From assembly GCA_965153355.1 (NCBI GenBank), contig OZ231127.1:30008001-30072000 (forward strand): a DNA stretch of 64,000 nucleotides, in the 5' to 3' direction. Position 1 is the first letter of the stretch. Each line of letters starts with the position of its first letter. The notes under the pieces are model-generated. The model worked only from the letters and a program-made list of their open reading frames with translations, was not told the DNA's origin and made no database searches. Origin of the DNA: Flaccisagitta enflata (taxonomy: Eukaryota; Chaetognatha; Sagittoidea; Aphragmophora). A program made the position numbers and the translations under genes. This document shows positions 10,196 through 21,775 of this stretch, in pieces.

Positions 10196-11185
10196 GGTGC
10201 GTCTGCATTTACCATCTTATTTGGATATTTTATCTGGATATCAATATCCGGATATTCTACATAGGGAATTTACAAAATTTACTACGTGAAATATCTGGAT
10301 ATTCGGGAAAAAAGTCGAAGTCAGTCTTCGACTTTTTGACATATTCGAGAGAAACAGGGTTTTCATTTTCTTATGCGAAAGTTGGGGAACTCATCCGGCT
10401 GATTGAGGCCTCCAATGAAATTTATAGGGTAAGTAAATTTGATTATTCTCTTTCATTTGGCACCAAGCAGAATTCTCTAGGACAAATATTTTTCGCGCTA
10501 TGATTTTTTAAAGATTTATTTATGAAAATTGCGAATTGAATTTTTTTTTATTTTTTATGATTTTGAGTAGGATCAAAAAAGGAGTGTATTTATGTTTGTT
10601 TGAGCATGCAAATACAAGAAAACATGTTTGTGAGCATATCTGCTCATCTGTGAGGGTGTTTTTGAGCATTTTAGCTCATTTAGCTCATTTAGCTCAGTCT
10701 GTTTTTCTGATTTAAAATGCGATAAATGAATAAATGTTTTGATACATGTTTGAGCATGCAAATACAAGAAAGCATGTCAGTGAGCAGAGTTGCTCATCTG
10801 TGAGGGTGTTTTTGAGTATTCTAGCTCGTTTAGCTCATTTAGCGCATTTAGCTTGCTTTTTTTCTGATTTTAAAACAGATAAATAAATGTTATAATTTAA
10901 GCATGCAAATACAAGAAAGCATCTCAGTAAGCATTTAGTGATTTTGAATATCTTAGCCCATCTAGCTCATTTGGCTCAGTCCTATTTTTCTCTGATTTTC
11001 AGTGTAACCAATACATACAATTGCTCTCAATTTGATCTAACAAATAAAAAAAGTTGCATTGACTGAAGACAAAAGCTTGGTGAAAAGTGAACAACGCTTA
11101 CGACTTTTTTCCTCACGGCGACAGCCGCCATTACTGGTAATATCCAAACAAAATATCCGAATAAGCTAATTAATGCAGACACACT
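10196..11185. mobile_element. TIR element, GGTGCGTCTGCATT family, about 1 kb
   Basis: The start reads GGTGCGTCTGCATTTACC and the end reads TAATTAATGCAGACACAC, an inverted pair. Just inside each end are GGATATTTTATCTGGATATC-like runs forming their own palindromes (GGATATCAATATCCGG). The interior has repeated GAGCATGCAAATACAAGAAA, TGCTCATCTGTGAGGGTGTT and TTTAGCTCATTTAGCTCA motifs and a TCACGGCGACAGCCGCCATT hairpin. Homologous copies are at 20225-20915 and 61256-62093. No transposase is encoded, so it is non-autonomous. Confidence 0.8.
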
Positions 11186-11394
11186 TTTAGAAGAACACGT
11201 TTTTTCTTTCTGAGGCTCAGTGTTCTTATTTTTTGGTCAATTTGAAGCTCATACTGTTGTTATGATGTTCTTTTTTTAATTTGATCTCTAGTTTTGCTAG
11301 AATGTTCTTTTTTCTGGTGGCCTAATTCTGATCTTCAACTGAAACAGGGTGGGGTACATTAACTGAGATATTCATCTCAAATGAGTCAAATTAA

Positions 11395-11484
11395 GGGGTT
11401 TTTGCAATGGGATAATTAACGAGATATCACATAGGGAATGTATTGGGAATATCGAGATAATGTCCCCAATGCGAAAACCTCTTT
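11395..11484. repeat. Short inverted repeat with a GATAT-rich loop
   Basis: AGGGGTTTTTGCAATGGG at 11395 pairs with CCAATGCGAAAACCTCT near 11480, with further pairing of AACGAGATATC-like text inside. The surrounding 11186-11860 otherwise holds AAGAACATTG..GAGCCTCA repeat text and no exon. Confidence 0.6.
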
Positions 11485-11860
11485 ATATTAAAAATGCAGT
11501 GCAGATTTAAGTCAATCATTGTAATTGCAGTCTCACTTTTGTGACACTTTTCATTATGATAGTTTCTTGTCGAAGGGGTTGGTCTTAACGGTGACAAATG
11601 GGGTTCAGATGTTCTTATATTCCCCCGGTTTTGAGGATGGCAATGCTCTTATTGTTTTTATTATTTTTCCTCGTCTGAGCTTCAATGTTCTTAAAAACAA
11701 GGTCAAAGAAATAAGTGAATATCAGTAAACATGACAGTATGACGGCGGCAGTGACCGACTCGAAGAGCAATCGACTGACCACCACATCGGCCCATACGGC
11801 CCCATACGAGGGTAAAGAGTTCCCGGGTCGTGATGTGGAGTGGAATATCAACATGAGCAC

Positions 11861-12020
<160 letters not shown>

Positions 12021-12389
12021 CACATTCAAAACGCAAAATGCAACTTAAAGAGGACGCCGACGCCAGCAGAGTCTATTTTCTAAAGCCAAATCGAATAACA
12101 GTGAATACATTTTAGTTTTTGAAAAATCTTCTCGGTGACATGCCAGAGACTCTCCCAGCCAGTTTGTCCGCCTTCGCTGAAGCTTTTAAAATTTTTGACC
12201 TGTGGAAAGAGGATTTGAAATAGTGGGATATCGTGGTAATGTTTTCCGAGTTCCGTTGAGGTGGGGCAAATAAAAAGAAAGTAATCAAGAAGGAAAGAAC
12301 TGGGGCATGGCAATTAAAAAAAAAAGATTTAGAAAAAAACGGGGAGTAAACTAAAAAGAGAGAAACGGAAAGTAAAAATAGTTGAGGGA

Positions 12390-12405
12390 AAGAAAGAAAG
12401 AAAAA

Positions 12406-12485
<80 letters not shown>

Positions 12486-12530
12486 AAAAACAGCGATGTG
12501 ACGTTAACGACGGTGATTATGTATAGAAGA

Positions 12531-12620
<90 letters not shown>
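12390..12620. repeat. GAAA microsatellite and CAA microsatellite
   Basis: GAAA units (about 12390-12486) are followed after 45 bp by about 28 uninterrupted CAA units (about 12534-12620). On the minus strand the CAA tract would read as poly-Leu, poly-Cys or poly-Val. The open frame across it is a repeat artefact. Confidence 0.95.
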
Positions 12621-12684
12621 AAGCTATGCAGCAACTACTAATCTTTTTGAAATACAACAACTTAATCAAAAGATTACGGAACTA

Positions 12685-13301
12685 CTACCTAGGAAAAAAG
12701 TCTTCGTTCACTTGATGAGGATGTTCATTTACTGAATAAAGATCAAGTAAGTTGGTATTTTCTTTCTTTCAGCACCTCATCTGATGTCCCGCCTAGGCTA
12801 TGACTGCTTCCATTTGGCTTAGTGACTGTTTCCTGAGTCCTTAAATGAATTATGCCAAGACATGTCACCACAGATTTGAGCACAATTTTTTTTTTCAGCC
12901 ATTCAGTTGATATCATTAATTGTTCCTGTTCCAGTTGCTTACTTTCAGGCAAAACGTTTTAAACTGTGAAGAAATTGGGACTTAATTGGATACTCATATG
13001 TTGGTTGTTAAAAAACTCCATAACGATATACTAAATCTACCAAAATAATGTTATGACTTGCATGCAAATGACTGCGCTTTTCAAAACAGATTCACCTCTG
13101 ATTTTTCTGCATTTTCAAAAAAAGGTAGTCATCTTTGAATCGCTCTCATTTCTAAACGTTTTGGGCCACAGGAATGGGATTGGTCCCAAATGGTAGAACT
13201 TTTGAAGAAGTTTCTGAATCTCACCGATTTTCCCTACTTATCATTAATAGAAATGTATTTATTCCTTCTTATAGGTGAACGAAGACTTATTTCCTAGGTA
13301 G
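12685..13301. mobile_element. Foldback element, CTACCTAGG ends, TA-flanked
   Basis: TA-CTACCTAGGAAAAAAG..TTCGTTCAC on the left mirrors GTGAACGAAG..TTTCCTAGGTAG-TA on the right. Its terminal sequence closely resembles that of the element at 44717-45303 (CTATCTAGGAAATAG), so both form one family. The small minus-strand frame at 12743-12952 lies inside it and is not supported. Confidence 0.8.
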
Positions 13302-13956
13302 TATACATGGCATCATGCATGGTGAGAATGACCAAGACACATAACAAGTGAATCTACAGTTGAAACAAAAGTAACGACAAAAAAATTCCGGACGCAAGCT
13401 CCTGCTGAGCGAAAGATCTTCTGAATGTGTCCAAAACATCGATTTTTTGGTTGATTAGCTTATTACAATTTACATGTAATAATTTACCTTCCCTGTTGAG
13501 CAGTTGCGATTTTTGTTCATTTCAAATTTAGTGATTCATTATTTCCAAAACATCGTTTATCTCAATCTTTCTACCTTTATGGGATTCATAAACAGGCACC
13601 TTCTTGAAAGTATGGTTAATCAACAAAAAAAAAAATTTACTAATCTAATGAATGCATTTAAAAAAAACTACTGCAAAAGAGCGTCCATTAAAGACCAAGA
13701 ACGACTCTGTAGCTCAAACCGTTTCCAAATGGGAACATGTCAGTTTGAAAGTGAATAAAATCAGCTTTTTTCCAAAATTTCTAAAAGGACAAAATTGGTA
13801 ACGTTAGCGAGCAAGCAATGCTTGGAGCATTAATCGATTAAAAATGCTGTAATTACTGCTGTTATGAATCTTTCAGAGTACGGCTATTAAAACATCCCTC
13901 TTGCAAATATATCGTTCAAGGAAAAAAAGCCAGAGTTCACCTGCTGCTCAACTTTA
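13302..13956. other. No supported gene
   Basis: AT-rich sequence without recognisable repeats. The frame at 13504-13758 has lysine-rich A-run composition and no splice or start context. Confidence 0.6.
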
Positions 13957-14672
13957 CAGACGGAGCATTAATTTAGCGTGAGGCGGCGCCAAAAGTTTTA
14001 GCCACCCCCCCTACAGCCAATTTGGCCTCATCAATTTTCCAACTGAAAGTGGTTTTGAACACTTAGGGAGATTTGATGCAGCGCCACCGAGGCGATTTTT
14101 GAAATTCTCTCTAGAACCCCCTAATTGACCCCCCTCAACCCCCAAAATAACCACCTTACCAAGAGCGAAAAAATCGCAAAATTTTTTTTCTTGATTTTTG
14201 TCAATTTTTTTGTTGGTTAGTGTCATATGATGTCTGAATAGACTATAATTAACAATTTTTTGGTTTGTTTTGCAATTTTTCATGTAAAAATTTCTTTTTG
14301 AAAAATTGAAAATTAAAAATATGATATTGAAAAACTATTTTTTCATATAAAAAATTCACAACAGACCAAAAAATTGTTAATTATAGTGAATTCAGACATC
14401 ATATAACACTAAACCACAAAAAAATTGACAAAAATCAAGAAAAAAAATTTTGCGATTTTTTGGCTCTTGGTGGGGTGGTCATTATGGGGGTTAAGGGGGG
14501 TCACTTTGGGGGTTCTAGATAAAAATTCAAAAATCGCCTCGGTGGCGCTGCATCAAATCTCCCAAAGTGTTCAAAACCACTTTCAGTTAGAAAATTGATG
14601 AAGCCAAATTGGCTGTAGGGGGGGTGGCTAAAACTTTTGGCGCCGCCTCACGCTAAATTAATGCTCCGTCTG
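13957..14672. mobile_element. Foldback element, 716 bp, nearly continuous palindrome
   Basis: TA-CAGACGGAGCATTAATTTAG at the left and CTAAATTAATGCTCCGTCTG-TA at the right pair. Pairing continues through GTGAGGCGGCGCC and GCGCCACCGAGGCGATTTTT almost to the centre near 14315. The arms are about 90 percent identical by eye. It is related to the element at 710-1123. Single-stranded DNA or RNA would form a hairpin of about 350 bp. Confidence 0.9.
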
Positions 14673-14730
14673 TACAGTTCCTAGACCCTCCATGCTGCCT
14701 GCTTATCGAGTTTTCCGTGTTTAAGCTTTT

Positions 14731-15435
14731 GAGGTGTTTACCAAAACTGACATAAAAATCCCTATTTTCATTTTTTAAATCATTAGAAAATCACTACGCC
14801 TAAACTATTAGGCGCACATACCTGGGATTGGCACCATTCTAAAGATAATCTTAAGTAGTTTTTTTCTTTTGAAATTCCATTGTATTCGATGAAGAGGAAA
14901 AAAAGTTAATGCAAAAACAATTTGAAAAATTCATAAAAGAAAGCCTCTGATTTTCGTACAGGTCATCAAATGAACTCAGAGTATACGCGAGTATACTCAG
15001 TTTGGGGCAAATGGCAGTCAATGTTGTCAAGTATGACTACTTTGGGTCCTATAGCCGCGTGGCAGTACATGGCGACCAAGAAATAGCTCGGTTACATGAC
15101 AAAAATGAGGTGTATACCAAAGTTTACACAAAAATCCCTAATTTCAATTTTCAAATCTTTAGAAAATCACTGCGCCTAAATTATTAGGCGCACATACTTA
15201 GGATTGGCACCATTCTATAGAGTTTTTCCATCTAAAATTTCATTGAATTCAATGAAGAGAAAAAAATATTATTGCAAGAACAATTTGAAAAATCCAAAAA
15301 AAGGAGCCTCTGAATTGAGTATAGGCATGTACACACGTTTTGGGTCAAATGGCGGTCAATGCTGTCAAGTATGACTACTATGGGTCCTAAAGCCGCGTGG
15401 CAGTACATGGAAACCTATAAATAGCTTGATCGTTA
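14731..15435. repeat. Diverged direct duplication, units of about 376 and 329 bp
   Basis: Unit 1 (14731-15106) and unit 2 (15107-15435) are aligned throughout. Shared landmarks are GAGGTGT.TACCAAA, TATTAGGCGCACATAC, GGATTGGCACCATTCTA, AATGCTGTCAAGTATGAC (with one difference) and AGCCGCGTGGCAGTACATGG. Each unit has its own TTAGGCG hairpin-like sequence. No conserved reading frame spans both units, so this looks like a tandem repeat and not a duplicated exon. Confidence 0.85.
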
Positions 15436-15492
15436 TACAATATTGTCAGCTGCATGGCAGCTGAATTCCTGTACATTTACATATTCATTTTT

Positions 15493-15858
15493 TATTTGCG
15501 GACACGCAATTCTATAAGAGGCTCTGTCCGTCCATCCGTACATTGTTTTGTATGTTTGAGTGTGGGATGGGCGTTGGTAGGTGGATGGGGGTTGGATGCC
15601 CCTGCCCACCCATCCACAACGATATTGTGTCCCCGCGTCACTTGTTTTCTTCTTAGTTGCGTGTCACGTGACTACATCCCGCATTGTCTGCCAATCCGTC
15701 CTTTGGTTGGTCAGTCGGTTGGTCGGTCCCCTTTTTACTTTTTCGACTTTTTTAGGCGTTTTAAGCTCACTGCTTCTGCCAAAATGTCCCAGTGACCTTC
15801 TCTATCATTGCCCCTGCCCACCCGCATGCAACTAGGTTAGCCATGTATTTGGCCTTGT
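15493..15858 (-). repeat. Two family A elements in tandem
   Basis: One copy has the loop-stem TTTGCGGACACGCAA (15494) and the other TTGCGTGTCACGTGA (15653). Both read out in the same orientation, and the second ends with TATTTGGCCTTG at about 15857. Frames at 15454-15835 are carried by these copies. Confidence 0.75.
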
Positions 15859-16180
15859 TTCCACCTACAGTCTTTGATTTGTGTAATTATTTGAATGCAC
15901 TAATTACTAATCCCTTTCAATTTTCTGAGTTAGTAACTAGTACTCTTTGATTTTTACCGGAATCATTTAATCTGATATTAGTGAATTGCAATAATTAGTC
16001 CATTTTTGGGTGCAATTTCAGATTTTATGATTGTACAATTGTAGTTGATTTGCTGATTGTTGTTGATTTGATGATTGTATGTTATTTGGTGATATATATG
16101 ATTTGCTGGATTCAGCTCAGATCAAAATTATTTTTACATATTGCATTGAACTGTAAAAGTCTGTGGTTTAGTTATAGGTA
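15859..16180. other. No supported gene
   Basis: AT-rich, with short TTGATTTG/ATGATTG near-repeats around 16020-16110. Confidence 0.6.
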
Positions 16181-16821
16181 CAGTACGATGGGAGCAAAGA
16201 CGACCTAGACTGGAGGATAGATTTTAGGTATTTTACTTTCATTTGATTTATAAAAAAAATTTGATATCTATGCTAATTAAAGTTTGCTCTATCGCTTGAA
16301 TATGTTTGCTTCTCTGATTCTTCAACTTGTGACTTGAGTTCATCAGGACTTCATTTTTCAGCATTTTAACCTAGCTTATCAGATCGAGCAAAAATCTTAA
16401 ATGATTTAAAAAAAAATCAATTCAATTTGATCATCTTTATAGGTTATATGCCTCTTTTAAGCTTTGCCCAAATGTTAATTTACACAATTGTTCATAAAAA
16501 AATACTGTAAAACCTGTAAAAATAGTCTGATTGAGCTGATTTTTTTTCTAAAATCATGTAAAATTTTCTGCCCGATCTAATCAAGTATGCTTGCTCTCGG
16601 TAGGGGGGCATTCGCCACGGGCCAATGAGCTAGATTGAAATATTTAAAAATGAAGTTCTGATAAAGTCAAGTCACAAGTTGAAGAATGAGGGAAACAAAT
16701 GTATTCAAACAATAAAGCAACATTTAATTAGTATGAATCTCAATTTTTTTATAAATCAAATGAAATTAAGATACTTAAAATCTATCCTCCAGTCTAAGTT
16801 GTCTTTGCTCCCATCGTACTG
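16181..16821. mobile_element. Foldback element, 641 bp, TA-flanked CAGT...ACTG ends
   Basis: TA-CAGTACGATGGGAGCAAAG at the left mirrors CTTTGCTCCCATCGTACTG-TA at the right. Pairing continues through CTAGACTGGAGGATAGATTTTA. The ends and the TA target are those expected of a Tc1/mariner-type non-autonomous element. It encodes nothing recognisable. Confidence 0.9.
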
Positions 16822-17429
16822 TACAAAATTTGAGGAAGTTTTTTTTCTCTTCTTTTCACAGAGGAAAAAAAAGACGCTGATCTTATAAAGAAATGTGATT
16901 GATATATCTTTTAGATTCTGAGTATCAAATATTGGAGGACACTTCTGTAAACCTTTACATCAGGTTCAGGGAAGGCAATATGACAAAAAAAGGAATCTGG
17001 AGGTAAAAGGGACGGCGGCTACTGAAAGTATGATGAGTAATTTTACTTGATAGGTGGTGATTTAGGCCTATTGTGATAGTGAAAAGGGGTGGTTTTGTCG
17101 TGCTGGAGTTGAGATAGGTAATTTCACTTGATAGGTGAATAGTTTTCACTCAATACATCTTTTGCTGGTTACAGTTGCTTTTGAAGACAGGGTATAGTAT
17201 ATGCTTCCACTCATATACTCACTGATCTATTTTTAGGTACGACCTAATCTTATAATACAAACCTATGGATAAGTAATTTTTATGCAGAAAATAAGTCTTT
17301 TGTTTTAACTTATTGAAAATAAGGGTTTCGACATAATAAATTGATTAGATTATCATGTGTAATTCTAGATATACATGGTTTGAGTGATAATTAGGCTTTC
17401 ATCCTTATTTCATTTGCTTACTGTCTGTT
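16822..17429. other. No supported gene
   Basis: AT-rich sequence with a weak near-repeat of TTTTACTTGATAGGTG (about 17042 and 17130). No exon signals stood out on either strand. Confidence 0.6.
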
Positions 17430-17815
17430 TTTAACCTCTTTTGCTTCTTCTTTATTTCTTCTCTCCTTCCTCTTCCTTCTTCCTTTTTCTTTTTTTCTCT
17501 TTTTCCTTTTTTTTTTTCTTTTTTTTATATTCTTCTTTTTCTTCGTTTTCTCCTTCTTCCTCTCTTCTTTCTGTTTTTCTTTATCTCTTGTTCTTGTTCT
17601 TGTTCCTCTTTCTTCTTTATCTCCTGTTCTTCCTAATCTGCTTCCTCTTCAATTACTTTTTTTCTTTTTTTTTTTCTTTTCTTTTCTTCTTTTTCTTTTT
17701 TCTTTTTCTTCTTTTCTTTTCTTTTTCTTCTTCTTCGTACTCTTCTCCTTCTTTCGTATTCCCGTTTTCCATATCCTTCTATCTGGTTGATTTTTTTCGC
17801 TTCCTTTCCTTCAGC
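17430..17815. repeat. TTC/TTTC-rich polypyrimidine tract
   Basis: About 380 bp is almost purely pyrimidine on the plus strand, degenerate and not one clean unit. On the minus strand it is purine-rich and could form triplex-type structures. The apparent Phe-rich frame is an artefact. Confidence 0.9.
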
Positions 17816-18345
17816 CTCTGTTCGTTTCCGATTTTCCTTGGTTTCTGTTTACGCTGGGGTACCATTTAAATTGAGTTTTAGAAAAATCCGACGCCAAAAT
17901 CACATGTTAGATGAACAAAGAGAAAGGACGAAAAAGTTAAAGAAAAGAAAAGTCACTTCCGTTTTCTTTCTATTACCCTCTTCCTTTGACAGATCAGTGG
18001 TAGCCCAAAAAGCGAAGGATAAACGGAGAGTGTTTTTGGTTGGGTACAACAAATATTCTGAAAACAAAAGAAAACAAAACAAAACAACAGAAATGTAAAC
18101 AAAACAAAACAAAACGATTGAAAGCAATGCAAAACAACAAAAAAACTCGAAATGCTGGGTCAATGTTGATCATCCATTCGTCGGACAAACGAGACTACAT
18201 GATTTTATCATCAAGTCATCAGATTGTTTCACATCATCGAAACTGCACTCTTTAGGCCCAAATTCAAAAGATATCAATAGCACACATCCTAGCTTGATGA
18301 CTTTTTTTTAGGGCCACTGCCTCTTACACCCCTAAATTTCCACAG

Positions 18346-18428
18346 ATTCGTTTCATCGGGTTCCGCACAACCATCTCACGCTTTTGCGAATACTCCAACT
18401 CCAGCATCGGATTTTGGGTTGATTGATG
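18346..18428 (+). CDS. Possible small exon on the plus strand
   Basis: Acceptor-like CTAAATTTCCACAG precedes 18346 and donor GTGAGC follows 18428. The 83-bp interval has one fully open frame (phase 2 in, phase 1 out) whose product reads FVSSGSAQPSHAFANTPTPA and then SDFGLID. The composition (Ala/Ser/Pro/Thr) is not that of the AT-rich flanks. No neighbouring plus-strand exon was found to join it, and the upstream 50 bp contains a dispersed GGGCCACTGCC repeat motif, so this may be chance. Confidence 0.2.
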
Positions 18429-19076
18429 GTGAGCACAGCAAAAAGAATTCTGGGACGAACACGAGGAAAACGTGGCTTTATCGATTTCTCAGTTTCATCG
18501 CAGCTCAGAGCAAACAAGTTATATTTTAGACCGTAAGATAGTGACTCGAAAAAAAAATTTCTGAGCGTTGACGTTGGTCCTTTGGTCCATTGGTCCGTTG
18601 GTTGTCCGTCAGTTGGCCGGTTGATCCGTGAATTGAGGGTGATGGAATGGGTATTTCTGTGCTGCCCACCAGTTAACGATTGGAATATCAGGACTTACTC
18701 TTTTGTACAACTTCCAAGTTAGCTGTAGGCATATAGCTTTCAGAAAGTGACCGATGAAAATGGCTGATTTTTAAAAGCCATGTTTGAAATTCTTCTGAAC
18801 AACATTCATGATTCTCAAGAGGTCTCTTACCAAGGACGTGTAGGAGACCAATAGCGCAAGTAAATCCAGGAGTAACAGACCAAACTGAAGCACTATATTC
18901 TGAAATTTCTCATGCCATGCCATGCTTCTAAAAAAGCCGTCTATGTTACATGATCTTGAGGAAAATCGAACTGATCTTGAAACTAAGGTTGGGGGTGACT
19001 TGATTTTCAATCACCACTGATTTTTGGCGATTTTCCTTTTCCACCACCGTTTTTTCCGTTTTTTCCAGTGATTTTT
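18429..19076. other. No supported gene
   Basis: This includes a degenerate family A fragment (GGTCC/GTCCGT runs near 18586-18665). It also has a hydrophobic minus-strand frame at 18771-19010 that has a GTAAGA donor but no recognisable homology. Confidence 0.55.
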
Positions 19077-19288
19077 AGTTGCGGACACGCACTTCTAAAA
19101 GAAGCTTTGTTGGTCCATTGGTCTGTTGGTTATGCTCATGTTAAGAGTGTGAAAATATGCATTTATGATGATACAGTTGTGAATGTTTGTGTGTGTGAGT
19201 GAGCATGGGGTAAGGAGAGGGTGCGGATGGGGGTTGTTTTCTCCTGCCCACCCATCCAAAATGATATTGTGACCCCACATCACTTGTG
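19077..19288 (-). repeat. Family A element, GATATTGTGACCCC variant
   Basis: It starts with the GTTGCGGACACGCAC stem-loop. Its distal end lacks the GGCCGGATACACGG block and reads ATGATATTGTGACCCCACAT instead. Copies at 30436-30659 and 32510-32698 share this end, so they form a separate subfamily. Confidence 0.75.
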
Positions 19289-19482
19289 CTACAGCATCCC
19301 CATCACTTGCTAGCTAAAACTTAAACTGATCAAGCTTTGTGTATGTTGTGCACAATCCTTTAGCCTGTTCCCACTCACTCTGACACAACGGTTTAAAGAT
19401 GAAAGAAATATTTTTTCAGTTTTCATACATAGTTACCTTAGTGTATACACTGTATGTCTGAACTGTTCATGATGTCAGTTTG

Positions 19483-19490
<8 letters not shown>

Positions 19491-19543
<53 letters not shown>
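19491..19543. repeat. CT dinucleotide tract
   Basis: About 26 uninterrupted CT units following CTGCCCCT. Confidence 0.95.
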
Positions 19544-19545
<2 letters not shown>

Positions 19546-19598
19546 TTTTTTCTTTTCTTCCTCCTCTTTAATCTTTCACCCTTTTTTTTAATGCTGCC

Positions 19599-19836
19599 TA
19601 AGTTGACTCTATAAGAGGGTGTGTCCCTTGGTCTGTTTGTCTGTCTGTCTGAATTGAGGTCATGGGAAAATTTTGATGACGCGAAAAAAGCCAGATTTCT
19701 GACCATCACAGCCCTTCTGCCCAGTCAATACAGCCCCCGCCCACTCATATACTGCCCCTGCCCACTTGCATCACTGCCCCTGCCCACCAGCAGCGAATAC
19801 GGATTGGCCGTGTATCCGGCCTTGTTCCATTACATT
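19599..19836 (-). repeat. Family A element with three CTGCCCAC blocks
   Basis: GTTGACTCTATAAGAGG opens it and CGTGTATCCGGCCTTGTT closes it. The CCCCTGCCCAC block is present three times in succession, evidence of internal tandem expansion. Confidence 0.7.
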
Positions 19837-20224
19837 CTTCTTTTTTCACGCCCCCCCCTTACAGCCCACATTACTACCTATATTTCTTTATATTGCGTAG
19901 TGGTTCAAGTTGTGCTGAGTCAAACTGCACTGGGATGAGGTACTGTTTCATGTTAATATAGCAACCACTGAATCAGGGCCTTATGCAGGATTTTTTCTTT
20001 TTTGTAAAAATCGAAAATATTGTCCCAGCATGCGCAATTTCCTCTGCATGATGGCAAAAAAATGCAAGGAAAAGAGCAGCTTAGGGATAGGAGGAAAAAA
20101 CGGTGAAAAACCGAAAATCTAAATCACTGAATCGGTGAAAATTGGGGTTCACCCCACCGTTTTTTCGGCGGTGAATCACCGATCCCCCAACCTTACTTGA
20201 AACTAGCATTTAAAAAAAGATCGG

Positions 20225-20915
20225 TAATCGGGAAGAAAGTCGAAGACAGTCTTCAACTTTATGACATATTCCAAAGAAACATGGTTTTCATTTTCTTATG
20301 GAAAAGTTAGGGCTCTCAATGAAGCAAATGTCCCCTCAAACAAAACTGATAGAGAAAGTAAATTTCATAATTTTTTTCTTCATTTGGGGCCAAACAGAAT
20401 GCTCTATGAATTTTTTGAGTTATGATTTTTCAATCTTTTTTTTTATGGAAAATTTTAATAAATCTTCTTTTCAATTTTTCCTTAGTTTAAGTAAGATCCA
20501 TAAAAAAGTACATAGATGGATGTCAGAGCAAAAAAACATGACAATGAGCATAGCTGCTCATCTGTGAGGGTTTTTTTGAGTCTTGCTCATTTAGCTCAGT
20601 TAGCTCAGTCTGCTTTTGCTGATTTTAAATGTGTTCCATTAAAAGATATTTTGATGCGTATCTGAGCATGTAAATACAAAAAACATTTGAGTGAGCATAT
20701 CCGCTCATCTGTTAGAGTGATTTTGAGTATTTTAGTTCATCGAGCTCATTTAGGACAATCCTATTTTTCTCTGATTTTAAGTGTGATCAATGCATACAAT
20801 TGCTCATGATTTGATCTAACAAATATAAAAAAATTGCAAAGACTGAAAGTTTTGTGGAAAATAGTCAATGCTCACGACTTTTTCCCTCACGGCGATAGTC
20901 GCCATTACTGGTGGA
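20225..20915. mobile_element. TIR element relic, GGTGCGTCTGCATT family
   Basis: The interior matches the copy at 10196-11185: AGTCGAAGACAGTCTTCAACTT, GAGCATGTAAATACAAAAAA, TAGCTGCTCATCTGTGAGGG and CCTCACGGCGATAGTCGCC. Both terminal repeats are missing, so the copy is truncated. The frame at 20298-20567 is inside it. Confidence 0.75.
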
Positions 20916-21240
20916 GATCTGCCAGAGCTCTCCCGAAGGCTGGGCAAATATACTGAAACAAATATCTGATATGGGTACCAGACCGTGATACAATGGGTTC
21001 CTTTATACCGTCACGTTAAAAAACAATAAAGCATTTGACATGGAATGCATGAATAGGGTTTTGGAAAATATGACCGAATATGACCGAAATATGACCGAAA
21101 ATAGTAGCAAAAGGGTTAGATGGTAAGCGTTTCCTATTGCCCCTATATGAGTGTAAGTGGGTGTGAGGTGGTTAGAGGAGCAGCGGCCTATCATGTTTTT
21201 ATTCATATGGCATAACTTATGAAAAATTAGGATTTGAACC
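20916..21240. other. No supported gene
   Basis: This contains three close repeats of ATATGACCGAA (21067-21100) and otherwise unique sequence. Confidence 0.6.
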
Positions 21241-21672
21241 GCCAATTAGGATTTGAGACTCAAGACTGTAGTTTAAGTCTTGAAATGAGATTAGAGCCTC
21301 GAGACTGGGATTTGAGACTTGAGACTGGAATTTGAGTCTCAAGACTGGGATTTAAGCCTTGAGACTGGAGTTTGAGTCTCAAAGCTGAGATCTGAGCCTT
21401 AGGGCTGAGATTTGAGCCACAAGGCTAGGGTTTGAGCTTTAAGTCTGGGATTTGAGCCTCAAGACTGGGATTTGAGCCTTGCAGCTGGGGTTTGAGCCTC
21501 GGGGCTGGGATTTGAGCCTCAGGGCTGGGATTTGAGCTTTGAGGCTGGGATTTGAGCTTTGAGGCTAGGATTTGAGCCTTGAGACTGGGATCTGAGCCTC
21601 AAGACTGAAATTTGAGTCTTCAGACTGGGATTTGAGCCTCAAGTCTGGGATTTGAGTCTCAAGGCTAGCATT
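21241..21672. repeat. Minisatellite, about 21-bp unit GGCTGGGATTTGAGCCTCAA
   Basis: About 20 head-to-tail degenerate copies of a 20-22 bp unit centred on GGGATTTGAGCCT are present. Units vary by A/G and C/T transitions (CTCAAGACT versus CTCGGGGCT). The array ends at a run of ten G residues (about 21680). Confidence 0.95.
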
Positions 21673-21689
21673 GAATCGGGGGGGGGGGA

Positions 21690-21775
21690 TGTAGAAGAAG
21701 GGGAAGGAGGAAAATTCTCTCCACAAGTGAAACCGTAGGTCATCGGTCTCTTTGAGGCCGCTGCCTCAAACGAAA
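21690..21775 (-). repeat. Family C repeat (GGGCAGCGGCC...GATGACCTA)
   Basis: On the minus strand it reads GAGGCAGCGGCCTCAAAGAG, then CGATGACCTACGGTTTCAC and GAGAATTTTCCTCC. A related run is at 51772-51850 (GGGCAGCGGC, TTGATGACCTATGCTTTTAC, GAAATTTTC). The GGCAGCGGCC core recurs alone at several other places. Confidence 0.5.

Noticed and set aside
18771-19010. Hydrophobic minus-strand frame with a GTAAGA donor, considered as the missing SK S2 exon
   Set aside because: The sequence (NIVLQFGLLLLDLLALLVSY) lacks the S2 landmarks (ALK, S-STI-LLGL, YH-RE-Q) and the phase and length do not fit the human-type exon. Hydrophobicity alone is not enough.
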